From Fodinibacter sp963800505 (lineage in GTDB: Bacteria > Actinomycetota > Actinomycetes > Actinomycetales > Dermatophilaceae), in NCBI GenBank assembly GCA_963800505.1, contig CAWDBL010000014.1:124001-188000 (forward strand): 64,000 nucleotides of DNA, read 5' to 3'. Below the pieces are notes generated by a model that worked only from the letters and a program-made list of their open reading frames with translations, was not told where the DNA came from and did no database searches. This document shows, piece by piece, positions 34,164 through 43,262 of this stretch. Position 1 is the stretch's first letter; each line of letters starts with the position of its first letter. The translations under genes were made by a program, and so were the position numbers.

Positions 34164-35258
34164 TCAGGCCGCCACCGGCTCGGGGTCGGTCGCGTCGTGC
34201 TCGGCGCGCACCGCCGCCACCGGGGCGAACCGGTCGTGGTAGGTCACGAGCAGCGAGATGAGCAGCACGAAGAACACCGTCGCCGACAGGTCGAGCGCGC
34301 CGCCGCCGAGCAGCAGCCGGGCCAGCAGCACCAGCCCGACGTTGACGACGACGCGGGCGCCGAACGCAGCGGCGAGCCCCTCGCGGCTGCCGGCCCGGCG
34401 GGCCACCGCCACGGAGATCGCGGCGTTGACGACGACGAACATCGAGATGCCCACGAACATCCGCAGGTCCGACACCTCGAGCCCGGGCAGGATGCGCGCG
34501 TAGATCGTCGAAAGCAGGCCGATGAGCACGACCTTCTCGAGCGTCGACCACGACCACACCTTCACGTGGGATGCCGTCCACGCGTCGCGCTCGGCGGCCG
34601 TGTCCATCTCCTCCGGCAGCGGGTCGGCCGCCAGTCGCCAGGTCCAGTCGGCCGGGAGCAGGCGCGGCCGCACGACGAACCAGAGGATCGCCAGCCCGAT
34701 GAGCACCGCCCCGATGATGAGCGGCGGGAACCACGCGACGTCCTGCCAGGTGTCGGTGAAGTCGAGCTGGGCCACGTGGATCCAGTACTCCTGCGGCAGC
34801 TTGACCAAGATCCAGATCGCCGCGGCGGTGACCAGCCAGAACCGCATGCTGAACCTGCGCGGGTCCCAGCGCAGCCGCACGGCCTCGTAGGCGATGAAGA
34901 AGTACTCGAACGTGTTGGGGAAGATCAGCAGCAGGGTGCGCACCCCGGTGATCTCGAAGGCCATCACCCCGACCATCCGGTAGAAGAACAGGAACCGCGA
35001 GATCTTCACGGCGCCGGAGTGCGTCCAGTTCTGCAGCGACGACAGGAACGCGACGGACAGGTAGAACAGGTCCATCGCCTTGTCGTAGTTCTGGTAGCCC
35101 GGCGGGTCGAAGCCGAACGCCTGGAACACGCTCTGGTCGATGCCGTCGAGCACCAGGCAGGCGAGCACGGCGGGCAGCGGCCACGTCGGGATGAAGAGCG
35201 GGAGCAGGAAGCGCAGCCCGACCACGACGACGAAGACGATGGTGGCTTCGGTGGTCAT
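34164..35258 (-). CDS. Polytopic membrane protein, unknown
   Basis: 364 residues from the ATG at 35258, with GAGGAG eight bases upstream; the longer open frame toward 35570 lies antisense to the ilvB leader and is rejected. About nine hydrophobic segments occur, with conserved-looking polar stretches DGIDQSVFQAFGFDPPGYQNYDKAMD and FFYRMVGVMAFEITG, and a C-terminal acidic tail. It resembles hypothetical actinobacterial membrane proteins, but I cannot name a family. Convergent with the ABC permease and divergent from ilvB. Confidence 0.72.
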   Translation of the reverse strand: MTTEATIVFVVVVGLRFLLPLFIPTWPLPAVLACLVLDGIDQSVFQAFGFDPPGYQNYDKAMDLFYLSVAFLSSLQNWTHSGAVKISRFLFFYRMVGVMAFEITGVRTLLLIFPNTFEYFFIAYEAVRLRWDPRRFSMRFWLVTAAAIWILVKLPQEYWIHVAQLDFTDTWQDVAWFPPLIIGAVLIGLAILWFVVRPRLLPADWTWRLAADPLPEEMDTAAERDAWTASHVKVWSWSTLEKVVLIGLLSTIYARILPGLEVSDLRMFVGISMFVVVNAAISVAVARRAGSREGLAAAFGARVVVNVGLVLLARLLLGGGALDLSATVFFVLLISLLVTYHDRFAPVAAVRAEHDATDPEPVAA

Positions 35259-35437
35259 CCGGTGCTCCTCGTGCGCGGCCCGTCGACGAGGGCGTCCGGC
35301 GGGAACGCTAGCGGAGCCCGCCGCGGCGGCGCGCCGGCATCCGGGCCCGCGAGGGGTGAGGGACCTCACGGTTCCGGATCGTGGGATCGGCCGTCTCGTT
35401 GGTTGACACGGCAAACGGCCGGGGGGAGAGTTCACCT

Positions 35438-35473
35438 GTGGCCCGAGTCCTCGTACTTTCCCGGCGCGTCTGA
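35438..35473 (+). CDS. ilvB leader peptide (Val-Leu-Val-Leu)
   Basis: GTG start, 11 codons, product VARVLVLSRRV, with GGGGGAGAG about eight bases upstream. The run GTC CTC GTA CTT uses two codons that are rare in this genome (GTA, CTT), so ribosome speed here would report Val and Leu supply. Actinobacterial ilvB leaders with an R-x-LVL-x-x-R-V pattern are known. The hairpin-plus-T-run terminator follows 20 bases after its stop. Confidence 0.85.
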   Translation: MARVLVLSRRV

Positions 35474-35493
35474 TCCTTTCGATCTGACGCGCT

Positions 35494-35532
35494 CCCTCCG
35501 TCGTCCCGCCACCGGGACTGGAGGGTTTTTTT
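35494..35532 (+). terminator. ilvB attenuator terminator
   Basis: CCCTCC (35494-35499) pairs with GGAGGG (35520-35525); inside it GTCCCG pairs with CGGGAC around a CCAC loop; seven T follow (35526-35532). It is a strong intrinsic terminator between the leader peptide and ilvB, so readthrough must be conditional. Confidence 0.9.
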
Positions 35533-35587
35533 GTGCACGGACGACGGCCGCCGACAGCGGTTGACTTCAACGAAGACGGTGACAGCA

Positions 35588-37495
35588 GTGAGCGAGACCA
35601 GGCCGGCGACCCCGGTTGTCCCAGTGGCCCCGAGCGCCCCCAGCCCCGCCCAGGTGGCGCAGCAGGCGCGGGCGCGCACGCCCGTCGAGGTGACCGGCGC
35701 GCAGAGCCTGGTGCTCTCGCTCGAGGCGATGGACGTCGACACCGTCTTCGGCATCCCGGGTGGCGCGATCCTGCCGGCCTACGACCCGCTGCTCGACTCG
35801 GTCAAGGTGCGGCACATCCTGGTGCGCCACGAGCAGGGCGCCGGTCACGCCGCCGAGGGCTACGCGGCAGCCACCGGGCGCGTCGGCGTCTGCATGGCCA
35901 CGTCCGGGCCGGGCGCGACCAACCTCGTCACCCCGCTCGCCGACGCGCACATGGACTCCGTGCCCATCGTGGCCATCACCGGCCAGGTCAACTCCGCGGC
36001 GATCGGAACCGACGCCTTCCAGGAGGCCGACATCCGCGGCATCACGATGCCGATCACCAAGCACAACTACCTGGTCACCAACGCCGACGACATCCCCCGC
36101 ACCATCGCCGAGGCCTTCCACATCGCGGCCACCGGCCGCCCGGGCCCGGTGCTCGTCGACATCTCCAAGGACGCCCTGCAGGCGCGCACCATGTTCTCCT
36201 GGCCGCCGCGCATCGACCTGCCCGGCTACCACCCGGTCACCCGCCCGCACAGCAAGCAGATCCGCGAGGCCGCCCGGCTGATCGCCCAGGCCGAGCGCCC
36301 CATCCTCTACGTCGGCGGCGGCGTCATCCGGGCCCGCGCCAGCGAGGAGCTGCGGCGCTTCGTGGAGCTGAGCCAGATCCCCGTGGTCACCACGCTGATG
36401 GCGCGCGGTGCGCTGCCCGACAGCCACCCGCTGCACCTCGGGATGCCGGGCATGCACGGCTCGGTCTCGGCCGTCACCGGCCTGCAGAAGTCGGACCTGA
36501 TCATCGCGCTCGGGGCCCGCTTCGACGACCGGGTCACCGGGCAGCTGAAGACGTTCGCGCCCGACGCCAAGGTGATCCACGCCGACATCGACCCCGCCGA
36601 GATCAGCAAGAACCGCAAGGCCGACGTGCCGATCGTGGGCGACTGCCGCGCCGTGCTCGTCGACCTCATCGAGGTCGTCGACAGCGACATCGACGCCGGC
36701 CGCGGGGGCGACTACGCCGAGTGGCGCGAGCGGGTCGCCGGCTGGAAGGAGCTCTTCCCGGTCGGTTACACCGAGCCCGAGGAGTCAACTCTGGCACCTC
36801 AGTACGTGATCCAGCGGCTCAGTGAGATCGTGGGGCCGGAGGCGGTCTACGTCGCGGGCGTCGGCCAGCACCAGATGTGGGCAGCCCAGTTCGTCGACTA
36901 CGAGCGCCCCAACGCCTGGCTCAACTCCGGTGGCCTGGGGACGATGGGGTATGCCGTGCCCGCCGCCATGGGTGCCCAGGTCGGCGAGCCCGACCGCATC
37001 GTGTGGGCGATCGACGGCGACGGCTGCTTCCAGATGACCAACCAGGAGCTCGCCACCTGCGTCATCAACAACATCCCGATCAAGGTCGCGATCATCAACA
37101 ACAGCAGCCTGGGCATGGTGCGCCAGTGGCAGACCCTGTTCTACAACGAGCGCTACTCCAACACCGACCTGCACACCTCGGTCGGCTCGCGGGTGCCCGA
37201 CTTCGTCAAGCTCGCCGACGCCTACGGCTGCGCCGGGTTCCGCTGCGAGCGACCGGAGGACGTCGACGACACCATCCGGGCGGCGATGGCCGTCAACGAC
37301 CGGCCGGTGGTGGTCGACTTCGTCGTGCACCGCGACGCCATGGTCTGGCCGATGGTGCCCGCCGGCGTCAGCAACGACCTCATCCAGGTTGCCCGCGACA
37401 CCGCGCCCCAGTGGGACCGCGAGGAGTCCGAGGCCATCGAGCAGGGGCTCGACCCCGACCACGACGGGGTCCCCACGGGCTCCCACAGGAACTGA
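35588..37495 (+). CDS. ilvB: Acetolactate synthase large subunit
   Basis: 635 residues from the GTG at 35588; the GTG at 35579 is equally possible. The enzyme uses thiamine diphosphate to make acetolactate and acetohydroxybutyrate for Val/Leu/Ile. The catalytic glutamate is in LVRHEQGAGHAAEGYA. The TPP/Mg motif runs from GDGCFQMTNQEL to INNSSLGMVRQWQ. A polar, Pro-rich N-terminal extension of about 35 residues precedes GAQSLVLSLEAMDVDTVFG. ilvN and ilvC follow in order. Expression is governed by the leader peptide and attenuator just upstream. Confidence 0.96.
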   Translation: MSETRPATPVVPVAPSAPSPAQVAQQARARTPVEVTGAQSLVLSLEAMDVDTVFGIPGGAILPAYDPLLDSVKVRHILVRHEQGAGHAAEGYAAATGRVGVCMATSGPGATNLVTPLADAHMDSVPIVAITGQVNSAAIGTDAFQEADIRGITMPITKHNYLVTNADDIPRTIAEAFHIAATGRPGPVLVDISKDALQARTMFSWPPRIDLPGYHPVTRPHSKQIREAARLIAQAERPILYVGGGVIRARASEELRRFVELSQIPVVTTLMARGALPDSHPLHLGMPGMHGSVSAVTGLQKSDLIIALGARFDDRVTGQLKTFAPDAKVIHADIDPAEISKNRKADVPIVGDCRAVLVDLIEVVDSDIDAGRGGDYAEWRERVAGWKELFPVGYTEPEESTLAPQYVIQRLSEIVGPEAVYVAGVGQHQMWAAQFVDYERPNAWLNSGGLGTMGYAVPAAMGAQVGEPDRIVWAIDGDGCFQMTNQELATCVINNIPIKVAIINNSSLGMVRQWQTLFYNERYSNTDLHTSVGSRVPDFVKLADAYGCAGFRCERPEDVDDTIRAAMAVNDRPVVVDFVVHRDAMVWPMVPAGVSNDLIQVARDTAPQWDREESEAIEQGLDPDHDGVPTGSHRN

Positions 37496-37502
37496 AGGCG
37501 AC

Positions 37503-38024
37503 ATGACCATGAACAACAAGCACACCCTGTCCGTCCTCGTCGAGAACAAGCCCGGCGTCCTGGCACGCATCGCCGCGCTGTTCTCCCGGCGCGGCTTCAA
37601 CATCGACTCCCTCGCCGTGGGGGAGACCGAGTACCCCGACGTCTCGCGGATGACCGTCGTCGTCGACGTCGAGGACCTGCCCCTGGAGCAGGTGACCAAG
37701 CAGCTCAACAAGCTCGTCGAGGTGCTCAAGGTCGTCGAGCTCGAGCCGCAGTCGGCGGTGCAGCGCCAGGTCATGCTGATCAAGGTGCGGGCCGATGCCG
37801 GCACCCGCAGCCAGGTGCTCGAGATGGTGCAGATGTTCCGCGCCAAGGTCGTCGACGTCGCCACCGACTCGCTCACCATCGAGGCCACCGGCACCACCGA
37901 CAAGCTCACCGCCCTGCTCGAGGTGCTCGAGCCGTACGGCGTCAAGGAGCTCGTCCAGTCCGGGATCGTCGCCATCGGGCGCGGCCCGCGCTCGATCACC
38001 GACCGGGCACTCCGCAGCGCGTGA
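37503..38024 (+). CDS. ilvN: Acetolactate synthase small (regulatory) subunit
   Basis: 173 residues from the ATG at 37503, with GAAGG close upstream. The N-terminal ACT domain (HTLSVLVENKPGVLARIAALFSRRGFNIDSLAVG) binds valine for feedback inhibition. A C-terminal regulatory domain (MLIKVRADAGTRSQVLEMVQMFRAKVVDV) follows. Length matches the long IlvN/IlvH type. It begins seven bases after ilvB, so equal expression is expected. Confidence 0.97.
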   Translation: MTMNNKHTLSVLVENKPGVLARIAALFSRRGFNIDSLAVGETEYPDVSRMTVVVDVEDLPLEQVTKQLNKLVEVLKVVELEPQSAVQRQVMLIKVRADAGTRSQVLEMVQMFRAKVVDVATDSLTIEATGTTDKLTALLEVLEPYGVKELVQSGIVAIGRGPRSITDRALRSA

Positions 38025-38169
38025 CCCACAGCAGCAGCGCGTGAGCCGCTGCGGCGGCCCGTGACCGGCATCCACCGCGCCTGAGACCGCGCCGCGCGAC
38101 GCGAGCCGCACGGCATATCGTCCACACCGACACCACCACACCACCACCACACGAGGAGAGGCCGACACG
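38025..38169. other. ilvN-ilvC spacer
   Basis: 145 bases with a CAC-rich purine-poor stretch at about 38122-38152 and an AGGAGAGG ribosome-binding site before ilvC. No independent promoter or terminator is clear. Confidence 0.5.
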
Positions 38170-39201
38170 ATGGCCGAGATGTTCTACGACGACGACGCCG
38201 ACCTGGCCGTCATCCAGGGCCGCAAGGTCGCGGTCATCGGCTACGGCAGCCAGGGCCACGCCCACGCGCTCAACCTGCGCGACTCCGGGGTCGACGTGCG
38301 CGTCGGCCTCGCCGAGGGCTCGAGGTCCCGCCCCAAGGCCGAGGCCGAGGGCCTGCGGGTGCTCACCGTGGCCGACGCCGTCAAGGAGGCCGACCTCGTC
38401 GTCATCCTGACGCCCGACCAGGTGCAGCGCACCGTCTACGCCAACGAGATCAAGCCCAACCTCGCCGAGGGTGCGGCCCTGCTGTTCGGGCACGGCTTCA
38501 ACATCCGCTTCGGCTACATCCGGCCCGAGGCCGGCTCCGACGTCATCATGGTCGCCCCCAAGGGCCCCGGCCACATCGTGCGGCGCGAGTTCGTCGACGG
38601 TCGCGGTGTGCCGGTGCTCCTCGCGGTCGAGCAGGACGCCTCGGGCAGCGCCTGGGCGCTCGCGAAGTCCTACGGCAAGGCGATCGGCGGCCTGCGCGCC
38701 GGCGGCATCGGCACCACCTTCACGGAGGAGACCGAGACCGACCTGTTCGGCGAGCAGGCGGTGCTCTGTGGCGGCGCCTCGCAGCTCGTCATGTACGGCT
38801 TCGAGACCCTCACCGAGGCGGGCTACCAGCCCGAGGTCGCCTACTTCGAGTGCCTGCACGAGCTCAAGCTCATCGTCGACCTGATGATCGAGGGCGGCAT
38901 CGCCAAGCAGCGCTGGTCGGTGTCCGACACCGCGGAGTACGGCGACTACGTCTCGGGCCCGCGGGTCATCGACGCGCACGTCAAGGAGAACATGAAGGCG
39001 GTGCTCGCCGACATCCAGAGCGGCGCGTTCGCCCAGCGGTTCATCGACGACCAGGATGCCGGCGCGCCGGAGTTCAAGGAGCTGCGCGCGAAGGGCGCCG
39101 CCCACCCGATCGAGGCCACCGGCCGCGACCTGCGCAAGCTGATGGCGTGGGTCGACTCCGACCGCGACCAGGACTACGTCGAGGGCTCCGCCGCGCGCTG
39201 A
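38170..39201 (+). CDS. ilvC: Ketol-acid reductoisomerase (class I)
   Basis: 343 residues from the ATG at 38170, with AGGAG upstream. It rearranges and reduces acetolactate with NADPH. The dinucleotide-binding motif is VAVIGYGSQGHAHALNLRDSG, followed by GLAEGSRSRPKAEAEG, whose basic residues favour NADPH. Metal-binding acids lie in ETETDLFGEQAVLCGG and YFECLHELKLIVDLMIEGG. Length is the short class I form. Last gene of ilvBNC; a long hairpin follows its stop. Confidence 0.97.
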   Translation: MAEMFYDDDADLAVIQGRKVAVIGYGSQGHAHALNLRDSGVDVRVGLAEGSRSRPKAEAEGLRVLTVADAVKEADLVVILTPDQVQRTVYANEIKPNLAEGAALLFGHGFNIRFGYIRPEAGSDVIMVAPKGPGHIVRREFVDGRGVPVLLAVEQDASGSAWALAKSYGKAIGGLRAGGIGTTFTEETETDLFGEQAVLCGGASQLVMYGFETLTEAGYQPEVAYFECLHELKLIVDLMIEGGIAKQRWSVSDTAEYGDYVSGPRVIDAHVKENMKAVLADIQSGAFAQRFIDDQDAGAPEFKELRAKGAAHPIEATGRDLRKLMAWVDSDRDQDYVEGSAAR

Positions 39202-39209
39202 CCCCTCCC

Positions 39210-39270
39210 GTCGACAGTAGAGAACACGCCGCTTCCGGTTCGCCGGGGCGGCGTGTTCTCTCCTGTCGAC
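39210..39270 (+). terminator. Terminator hairpin after ilvC
   Basis: Two 23-base arms (39210-39232 and 39248-39270) are complementary at 22 positions and enclose a 15-base loop. There is no T-tract, as is common for actinobacterial terminators. Each arm carries a GTCGAC at its outer end and a GAGAACACGCCGC-type core. Confidence 0.85.
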
Positions 39271-39350
39271 CGGCTCCGAGGTCTGAGTCCGCACCTCGGG
39301 CTTCGACACGCCTCGCGGAATGCGACACGCAACGGGCCTACCATCCACAG

Positions 39351-39860
39351 ATGGAGGACCTCGTCGAGGGCTGGCCCGTCTGGGTGGTCTTCCTCCTGCT
39401 CTGGGCCGGGGCCTTCGCCCGCGGCACCGGCACCTACTGGGTCGGTCGCGGGGTGCGCGCGGGCGGCAGCCGGTCGCGCTGGGCCGCCGCCCACCTCGAC
39501 AGCCGGGTGGTCAAGCGTGCCGAGGGCTGGGTCCAGCGGTTCGGCGCCCCTGCGGTGACCCTGGGCTTCCTCACCGTCGGCGTGCAGACCGCGATCAACG
39601 CCTCGGCGGGGATGCTCCGGATGCCGCAACGCCGCTTCCTGCCCGCCGTCACGCTGGGCGCCGCGCTGTGGTCCCTGATCTACACCACCGTCGGCTTCAC
39701 CGTGGTCGACGCCTGGCTGGGCGCCGCGTCGTGGTGGTGGGCCGTGCTGGCCGTCGTCGCCGTCGTGGCGATGTTCGTGCTGTCCGGGCGGCTCGAGGCG
39801 TCGGTCAAGGCGCAGGACCCGGTCGCTCCGGGCGCCGAGGGCCCCGCCGCGCCGGCCTGA
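39351..39860 (+). CDS. DedA/VTT-like small membrane protein
   Basis: 169 residues from the ATG at 39351, six bases after TACCAT (39339-39344), suggesting leaderless expression. Four to five hydrophobic segments are visible. FGAPAVTLGFLTVGVQTAINASAGMLRMPQRRFLPAVTLGAALWSLIYTTVGF follows the VTT/DedA pattern (re-entrant loop with small residues, then a basic segment and a GxxxW helix), though shorter than typical DedA. Such proteins are linked to lipid scrambling and membrane homeostasis; function here is uncertain. A Pro/Ala tail closes it. Confidence 0.72.
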   Translation: MEDLVEGWPVWVVFLLLWAGAFARGTGTYWVGRGVRAGGSRSRWAAAHLDSRVVKRAEGWVQRFGAPAVTLGFLTVGVQTAINASAGMLRMPQRRFLPAVTLGAALWSLIYTTVGFTVVDAWLGAASWWWAVLAVVAVVAMFVLSGRLEASVKAQDPVAPGAEGPAAPA

Positions 39861-39941
39861 GCCCGGCATCCGCCGCCACCGCACCCCAAGTGCGGCCATG
39901 GTCACATCGTGGGCACCACTGTCCACATGCTGGCACGGTCC

Positions 39942-39947
39942 TAGGAT
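39942..39947 (+). promoter_or_regulatory. Probable -10 of serA
   Basis: TAGGAT at 39942-39947, with TGTCCA about 16 bases upstream as a possible -35. It would give a 5' untranslated region of roughly 120 bases before serA, unusually long for this neighbourhood. Confidence 0.45.
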
Positions 39948-40073
39948 GGAGGCCCGGCCCAGCGGCGCGCCGGGAAGCCCGACCACCGCCTCGGTGAGGG
40001 CCCCGCCCACCCGGGCACCGGCATCCGGCCGACCGGTCGATGACCGACCGCAGCACCGAAAGAGGGACCTTTC

Positions 40074-41660
40074 GTGACCAAGCCCGTCGTCCTCATCGCC
40101 GAGGAGCTCTCACCCGCGACGCTCGACGCCCTCGGCCCGGACTTCGAGGTCCGTCACGTCGACGGTGCCGACCGAGGCGCCCTGCTCCCGGCCCTCGCCG
40201 GCGTCGACGCGGTGCTCATCCGCTCGGCGACGAAGATGGACGCCGAGGCCATCGCCGCCGCCAAGAGCCTCAAGGTCATCGCCCGCGCCGGCGTCGGCCT
40301 GGACAACGTCGACGTCGACACCGCCACCAAGGCCGGTGTCATGGTCGTGAACGCCCCGACCTCCAACATCACCAGCGCCGCCGAGCTCGCCGTCGGCCTG
40401 CTGCTCGCCTGCGCCCGCAACATCGCGCCGGCCAACGAGGCCCTGAAGAACGGTGCCTGGAAGCGCAGCAAGTACGGCGGCGTCGAGCTGCTCGAGAAGA
40501 AGGTCGGCATCATCGGCTTCGGCCGGATCGGCCAGCTCGTCGCGGAGCGGCTCAAGGGCTTCGGCGTCGAGATCCTCGCCTACGACCCCTACGTCTCGGT
40601 GCAGCGCGCCGGCCTGCTCGGCGCCCGGCTCGTGACGCTGGACGAGCTGCTCGCCGAGAGCGACTTCATCACCATCCACCTTCCCAAGACCCCCGAGACG
40701 ATCGGCCTGATCGGCAAGGAGGCGCTCGCCAAGGTCAAGCCGACCGTGCGCGTCATCAACGCCGCCCGCGGTGGGGTGCTCGACGAGGAGGCCCTCGCCG
40801 ACGCCATCGCCGAGGGGCGCGTCGCGGGCGCCGGCATCGACGTCTTCGCGACCGAGCCGTGCACCGACAGCCCGCTGTTCGCCCACGAGTCGGTGGTCGT
40901 CACGCCACACCTCGGCGCCTCCACCGAGGAGGCCCAGGAGAAGGCGGGCGTGGCCGTCGCGAAGTCGGTGCGCCTCGCGCTCGGCGGCGACCTCGTGCCG
41001 GATGCCGTGAACGTCTCGGGCGGCGCCGTCGCCGAGGAGGTGCGCCCCGGCATCGACCTCGTCGAGAAGCTCGGCCGGGTGTTCACCGCGTTCGCCGCCT
41101 CGGTGCCCGTGCAGCTCGACGTCGAGGTGCGCGGCGAGATCACCTCGCACGACGTGTCGGTGTGGGAGCTCGCGGCGCTCAAGGGCCTGTTCACCGACGT
41201 CACCGAGGACCCCGTCACCTACGTCAACGCCCCCCTGCTCGCCAAGGAGCGCGGCTGCGAGTCGCGCCTGGTGACCGACGAGGTGTCGGAGGACTTCCGC
41301 AACGTCACCACCCTGCGCGGCACCCTCGCTGACGGCACCGTCGTCTCGGTGTCGGGCACGCTCACCGGGCCGAAGATGGTGCAGAAGCTGATCGGCATCA
41401 ACGGCTGGGACCTCGAGATCCCGCTCAGCGTGCACATGGCCTTCTTCGCCTACGACGACCGCCCCGGCGTCATCGGCGCGGTCGGCAAGCTGCTCGGCGA
41501 GGCCGCCGTCAACATCGCCGGCATGCAGGTCGCGCGCGACGACGAGGCCACCAACTCCCTCATCGCCCTGACCGTCGACCAGGCCATCCCGGTCGACGTC
41601 GTCACCGCGATCGAGCGCGAGATCGGCGCCGAGACGGTGCGGGTCGTCGACCTCGTCTGA
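40074..41660 (+). CDS. serA: D-3-phosphoglycerate dehydrogenase, long form
   Basis: 528 residues from the GTG at 40074, with AGAGGGA upstream. It oxidises 3-phosphoglycerate in the first step of serine synthesis. NAD-binding VGIIGFGRIGQLVAERL, the catalytic triad Arg (NAARGGVLDEEAL), Glu (FATEPC) and His (TPHLGAST) are intact. An intervening ASB domain and a C-terminal ACT domain (FAYDDRPGVIGAVGKLLGEAAVNIAGM) make this the mycobacterial-type, serine-inhibited form. It stands between ilvC and leuB, as often in this group. Confidence 0.97.
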   Translation: MTKPVVLIAEELSPATLDALGPDFEVRHVDGADRGALLPALAGVDAVLIRSATKMDAEAIAAAKSLKVIARAGVGLDNVDVDTATKAGVMVVNAPTSNITSAAELAVGLLLACARNIAPANEALKNGAWKRSKYGGVELLEKKVGIIGFGRIGQLVAERLKGFGVEILAYDPYVSVQRAGLLGARLVTLDELLAESDFITIHLPKTPETIGLIGKEALAKVKPTVRVINAARGGVLDEEALADAIAEGRVAGAGIDVFATEPCTDSPLFAHESVVVTPHLGASTEEAQEKAGVAVAKSVRLALGGDLVPDAVNVSGGAVAEEVRPGIDLVEKLGRVFTAFAASVPVQLDVEVRGEITSHDVSVWELAALKGLFTDVTEDPVTYVNAPLLAKERGCESRLVTDEVSEDFRNVTTLRGTLADGTVVSVSGTLTGPKMVQKLIGINGWDLEIPLSVHMAFFAYDDRPGVIGAVGKLLGEAAVNIAGMQVARDDEATNSLIALTVDQAIPVDVVTAIEREIGAETVRVVDLV

Positions 41661-41749
41661 GCTGAAGGCCACCCCGCGACGTCCGGCCCCGCCGCGGCCG
41701 GTCTCCGACTGACCGCGCCAGATGGCGACAACTGACGTAGCGTGCGGAC

Positions 41750-42781
41750 GTGTCGCGTCGCGCATCACCGCCCGAGCCCCTGGCTCAGCGGCTGCTCGAC
41801 GCGCAGGTGGCCTACCACCTCGAGCGGCTGACCGGTGAGGGGCTCGAGGCCCTCGTCGCCGCCCTCGCCGACGACCTCCTGACGGCGGCGGGGCGCCACC
41901 AGATCGAGGACCTCGTCGACCGGGAGGTGATCACCTCGATCGTGGTCCGGGCGTTGGAGACCGTGCCGTCCAGTGCCGCGGTCAGCGGCATCATCGAGTT
42001 TGCGACCGCGGTGGCGCTCGAGGGCCCGGCCGAGCCGTTCCCGGTCGGTGAGCTCGCCGACCGCGAGCAGGTCGAGGCGCTCGTGGACAGCCTGCTGGCC
42101 CTCCACCCGGTGGTGGAGCGGGTGGGGGAGACACTGGCCGACGTCTCGATGATGGGAACCGTGGCATCGCGCTTCATGGGTCGCATCGTGGGCGAGGTCG
42201 TGAACGCCAACCAGGCCGTGGCTGACAAGGTGCCCGGGCTGGGGTCGCTGATGTCGATGGGGACCAGCGCCGCCTCGAAGATGATGGGCGCGGCGGACAA
42301 GCAGTTCGAGCGGATGATCGGGGACACCGTCGGAAAGGGCGGTGCCTTCGCGGTCCGTCGCCTCAACAGCATCGTCGTCGAGACCATGCTCGACCCCACG
42401 ACCCGGCTGGCGGCGATGGAGTCCTGGGACCTGCTGGCCGGCATGCAGGTGGTCGGACTGAGCCACCTCGTGACGCAGGAGCAGGCGAGCGACCTGGCCG
42501 GCGCCCTGCACGACGTGGCCATCACGGGCCTCGCCACCGAGCACGCGGCGGACCTGGTGGAGGTGGTCGTCGACGCCTTCTTCGACCGGTTCGGCGGCTA
42601 CACCCCCACCGAGATGCTCGAGCAGCTCGACCTGGACCGCGACGAGCTGGTCGCCGACCTGGTGCGGCTGGCTCCCTCGGCCGTCGGCGCGCTGCGGGAG
42701 TCCGGGGACCTGGAGCGCCTGGTGCGAGCTCAGCTCGAGCCGTTCTACACCTCTCCCGAGGTCACCCGCCTGCTCGGTTGA
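41750..42781 (+). CDS. Conserved helical protein, unknown function
   Basis: 343 residues from the GTG at 41750, six bases after TAGCGT (41738-41743). Almost wholly alpha-helical and acidic, with a Met/Gly-rich middle (GLGSLMSMGTSAASKMMGAADKQFERMIG). No signal peptide, clear transmembrane helix or catalytic motif was found. I do not recognise the family. Its last 20 bases overlap the convergent DUF3995-like gene. Confidence 0.65.
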   Translation: MSRRASPPEPLAQRLLDAQVAYHLERLTGEGLEALVAALADDLLTAAGRHQIEDLVDREVITSIVVRALETVPSSAAVSGIIEFATAVALEGPAEPFPVGELADREQVEALVDSLLALHPVVERVGETLADVSMMGTVASRFMGRIVGEVVNANQAVADKVPGLGSLMSMGTSAASKMMGAADKQFERMIGDTVGKGGAFAVRRLNSIVVETMLDPTTRLAAMESWDLLAGMQVVGLSHLVTQEQASDLAGALHDVAITGLATEHAADLVEVVVDAFFDRFGGYTPTEMLEQLDLDRDELVADLVRLAPSAVGALRESGDLERLVRAQLEPFYTSPEVTRLLG

Positions 42782-43262
42782 CCGGGGCGTCCACAGCGAC
42801 CCGGGCGGGCCGTCGCCGGGTGCGCCACAGCCCGATGCCGAGGGTGACGCCCCAGGCGAAGAACAGCGGGTCCCACAGCCACGCGTGGCCCTGCATCGCC
42901 ACGAGGTCGTCGACCGGGCCGAGCACCCCGGTGAGCGCGATGTTGGCGACCACGGTGTTCGCCAGGCCGTAGGCAGTGAGCAGCGCGGCGCCGGCCCAGC
43001 ACAGCAGGCGCAGCGCTCCGCGCGGGCCCCCGCGCCGCGCCGCGACCCACGGCACCCAGGCGCCGGCGAGCTTGGCCGCGGCGATCGCCCCAACGGCGAG
43101 CCCGACGGTCACCGGCGACTCGCGCCGCCAGTCCAGCGCCCACGCCCCGACCGTGCCCACGAGCGCGTCCCCGCCCAGCGCCCAGTACAGGCTGGCCACG
43201 CCGTGCACCGTGCCGACCACGGCGGCCGCGGTGAACCAGCGCAGGGCCGGTGGCTCGGTCAA
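42762..43262 (-). CDS. DUF3995-like membrane protein
   Basis: 166 residues from a TTG at 43262 whose TTGA overlaps the stop of the glycosyltransferase gene; no better start is in frame. Four hydrophobic helices occur. The motifs GTVHGVASLYWALGGDALVGTVG and MQGHAWLWDPLFFAWGVTLGIGLW are typical of the DUF3995 family, small membrane proteins of unknown role. The overlap suggests coupling to the glycosyltransferase. Confidence 0.75.
   Translation of the reverse strand: MTEPPALRWFTAAAVVGTVHGVASLYWALGGDALVGTVGAWALDWRRESPVTVGLAVGAIAAAKLAGAWVPWVAARRGGPRGALRLLCWAGAALLTAYGLANTVVANIALTGVLGPVDDLVAMQGHAWLWDPLFFAWGVTLGIGLWRTRRRPARVAVDAPVNRAGG

Noticed and set aside
35403..35408. TTGACA as the ilvB -35 element
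   Set aside because: The implied start would fall at the leader GTG and leave its ribosome-binding site untranscribed; no matching -10 was found. The true promoter probably lies further upstream.
40040..40073. ATG at 40040 as a serA leader or upstream ORF
   Set aside because: It runs into serA in another frame, has no amino-acid run and no ribosome-binding site.
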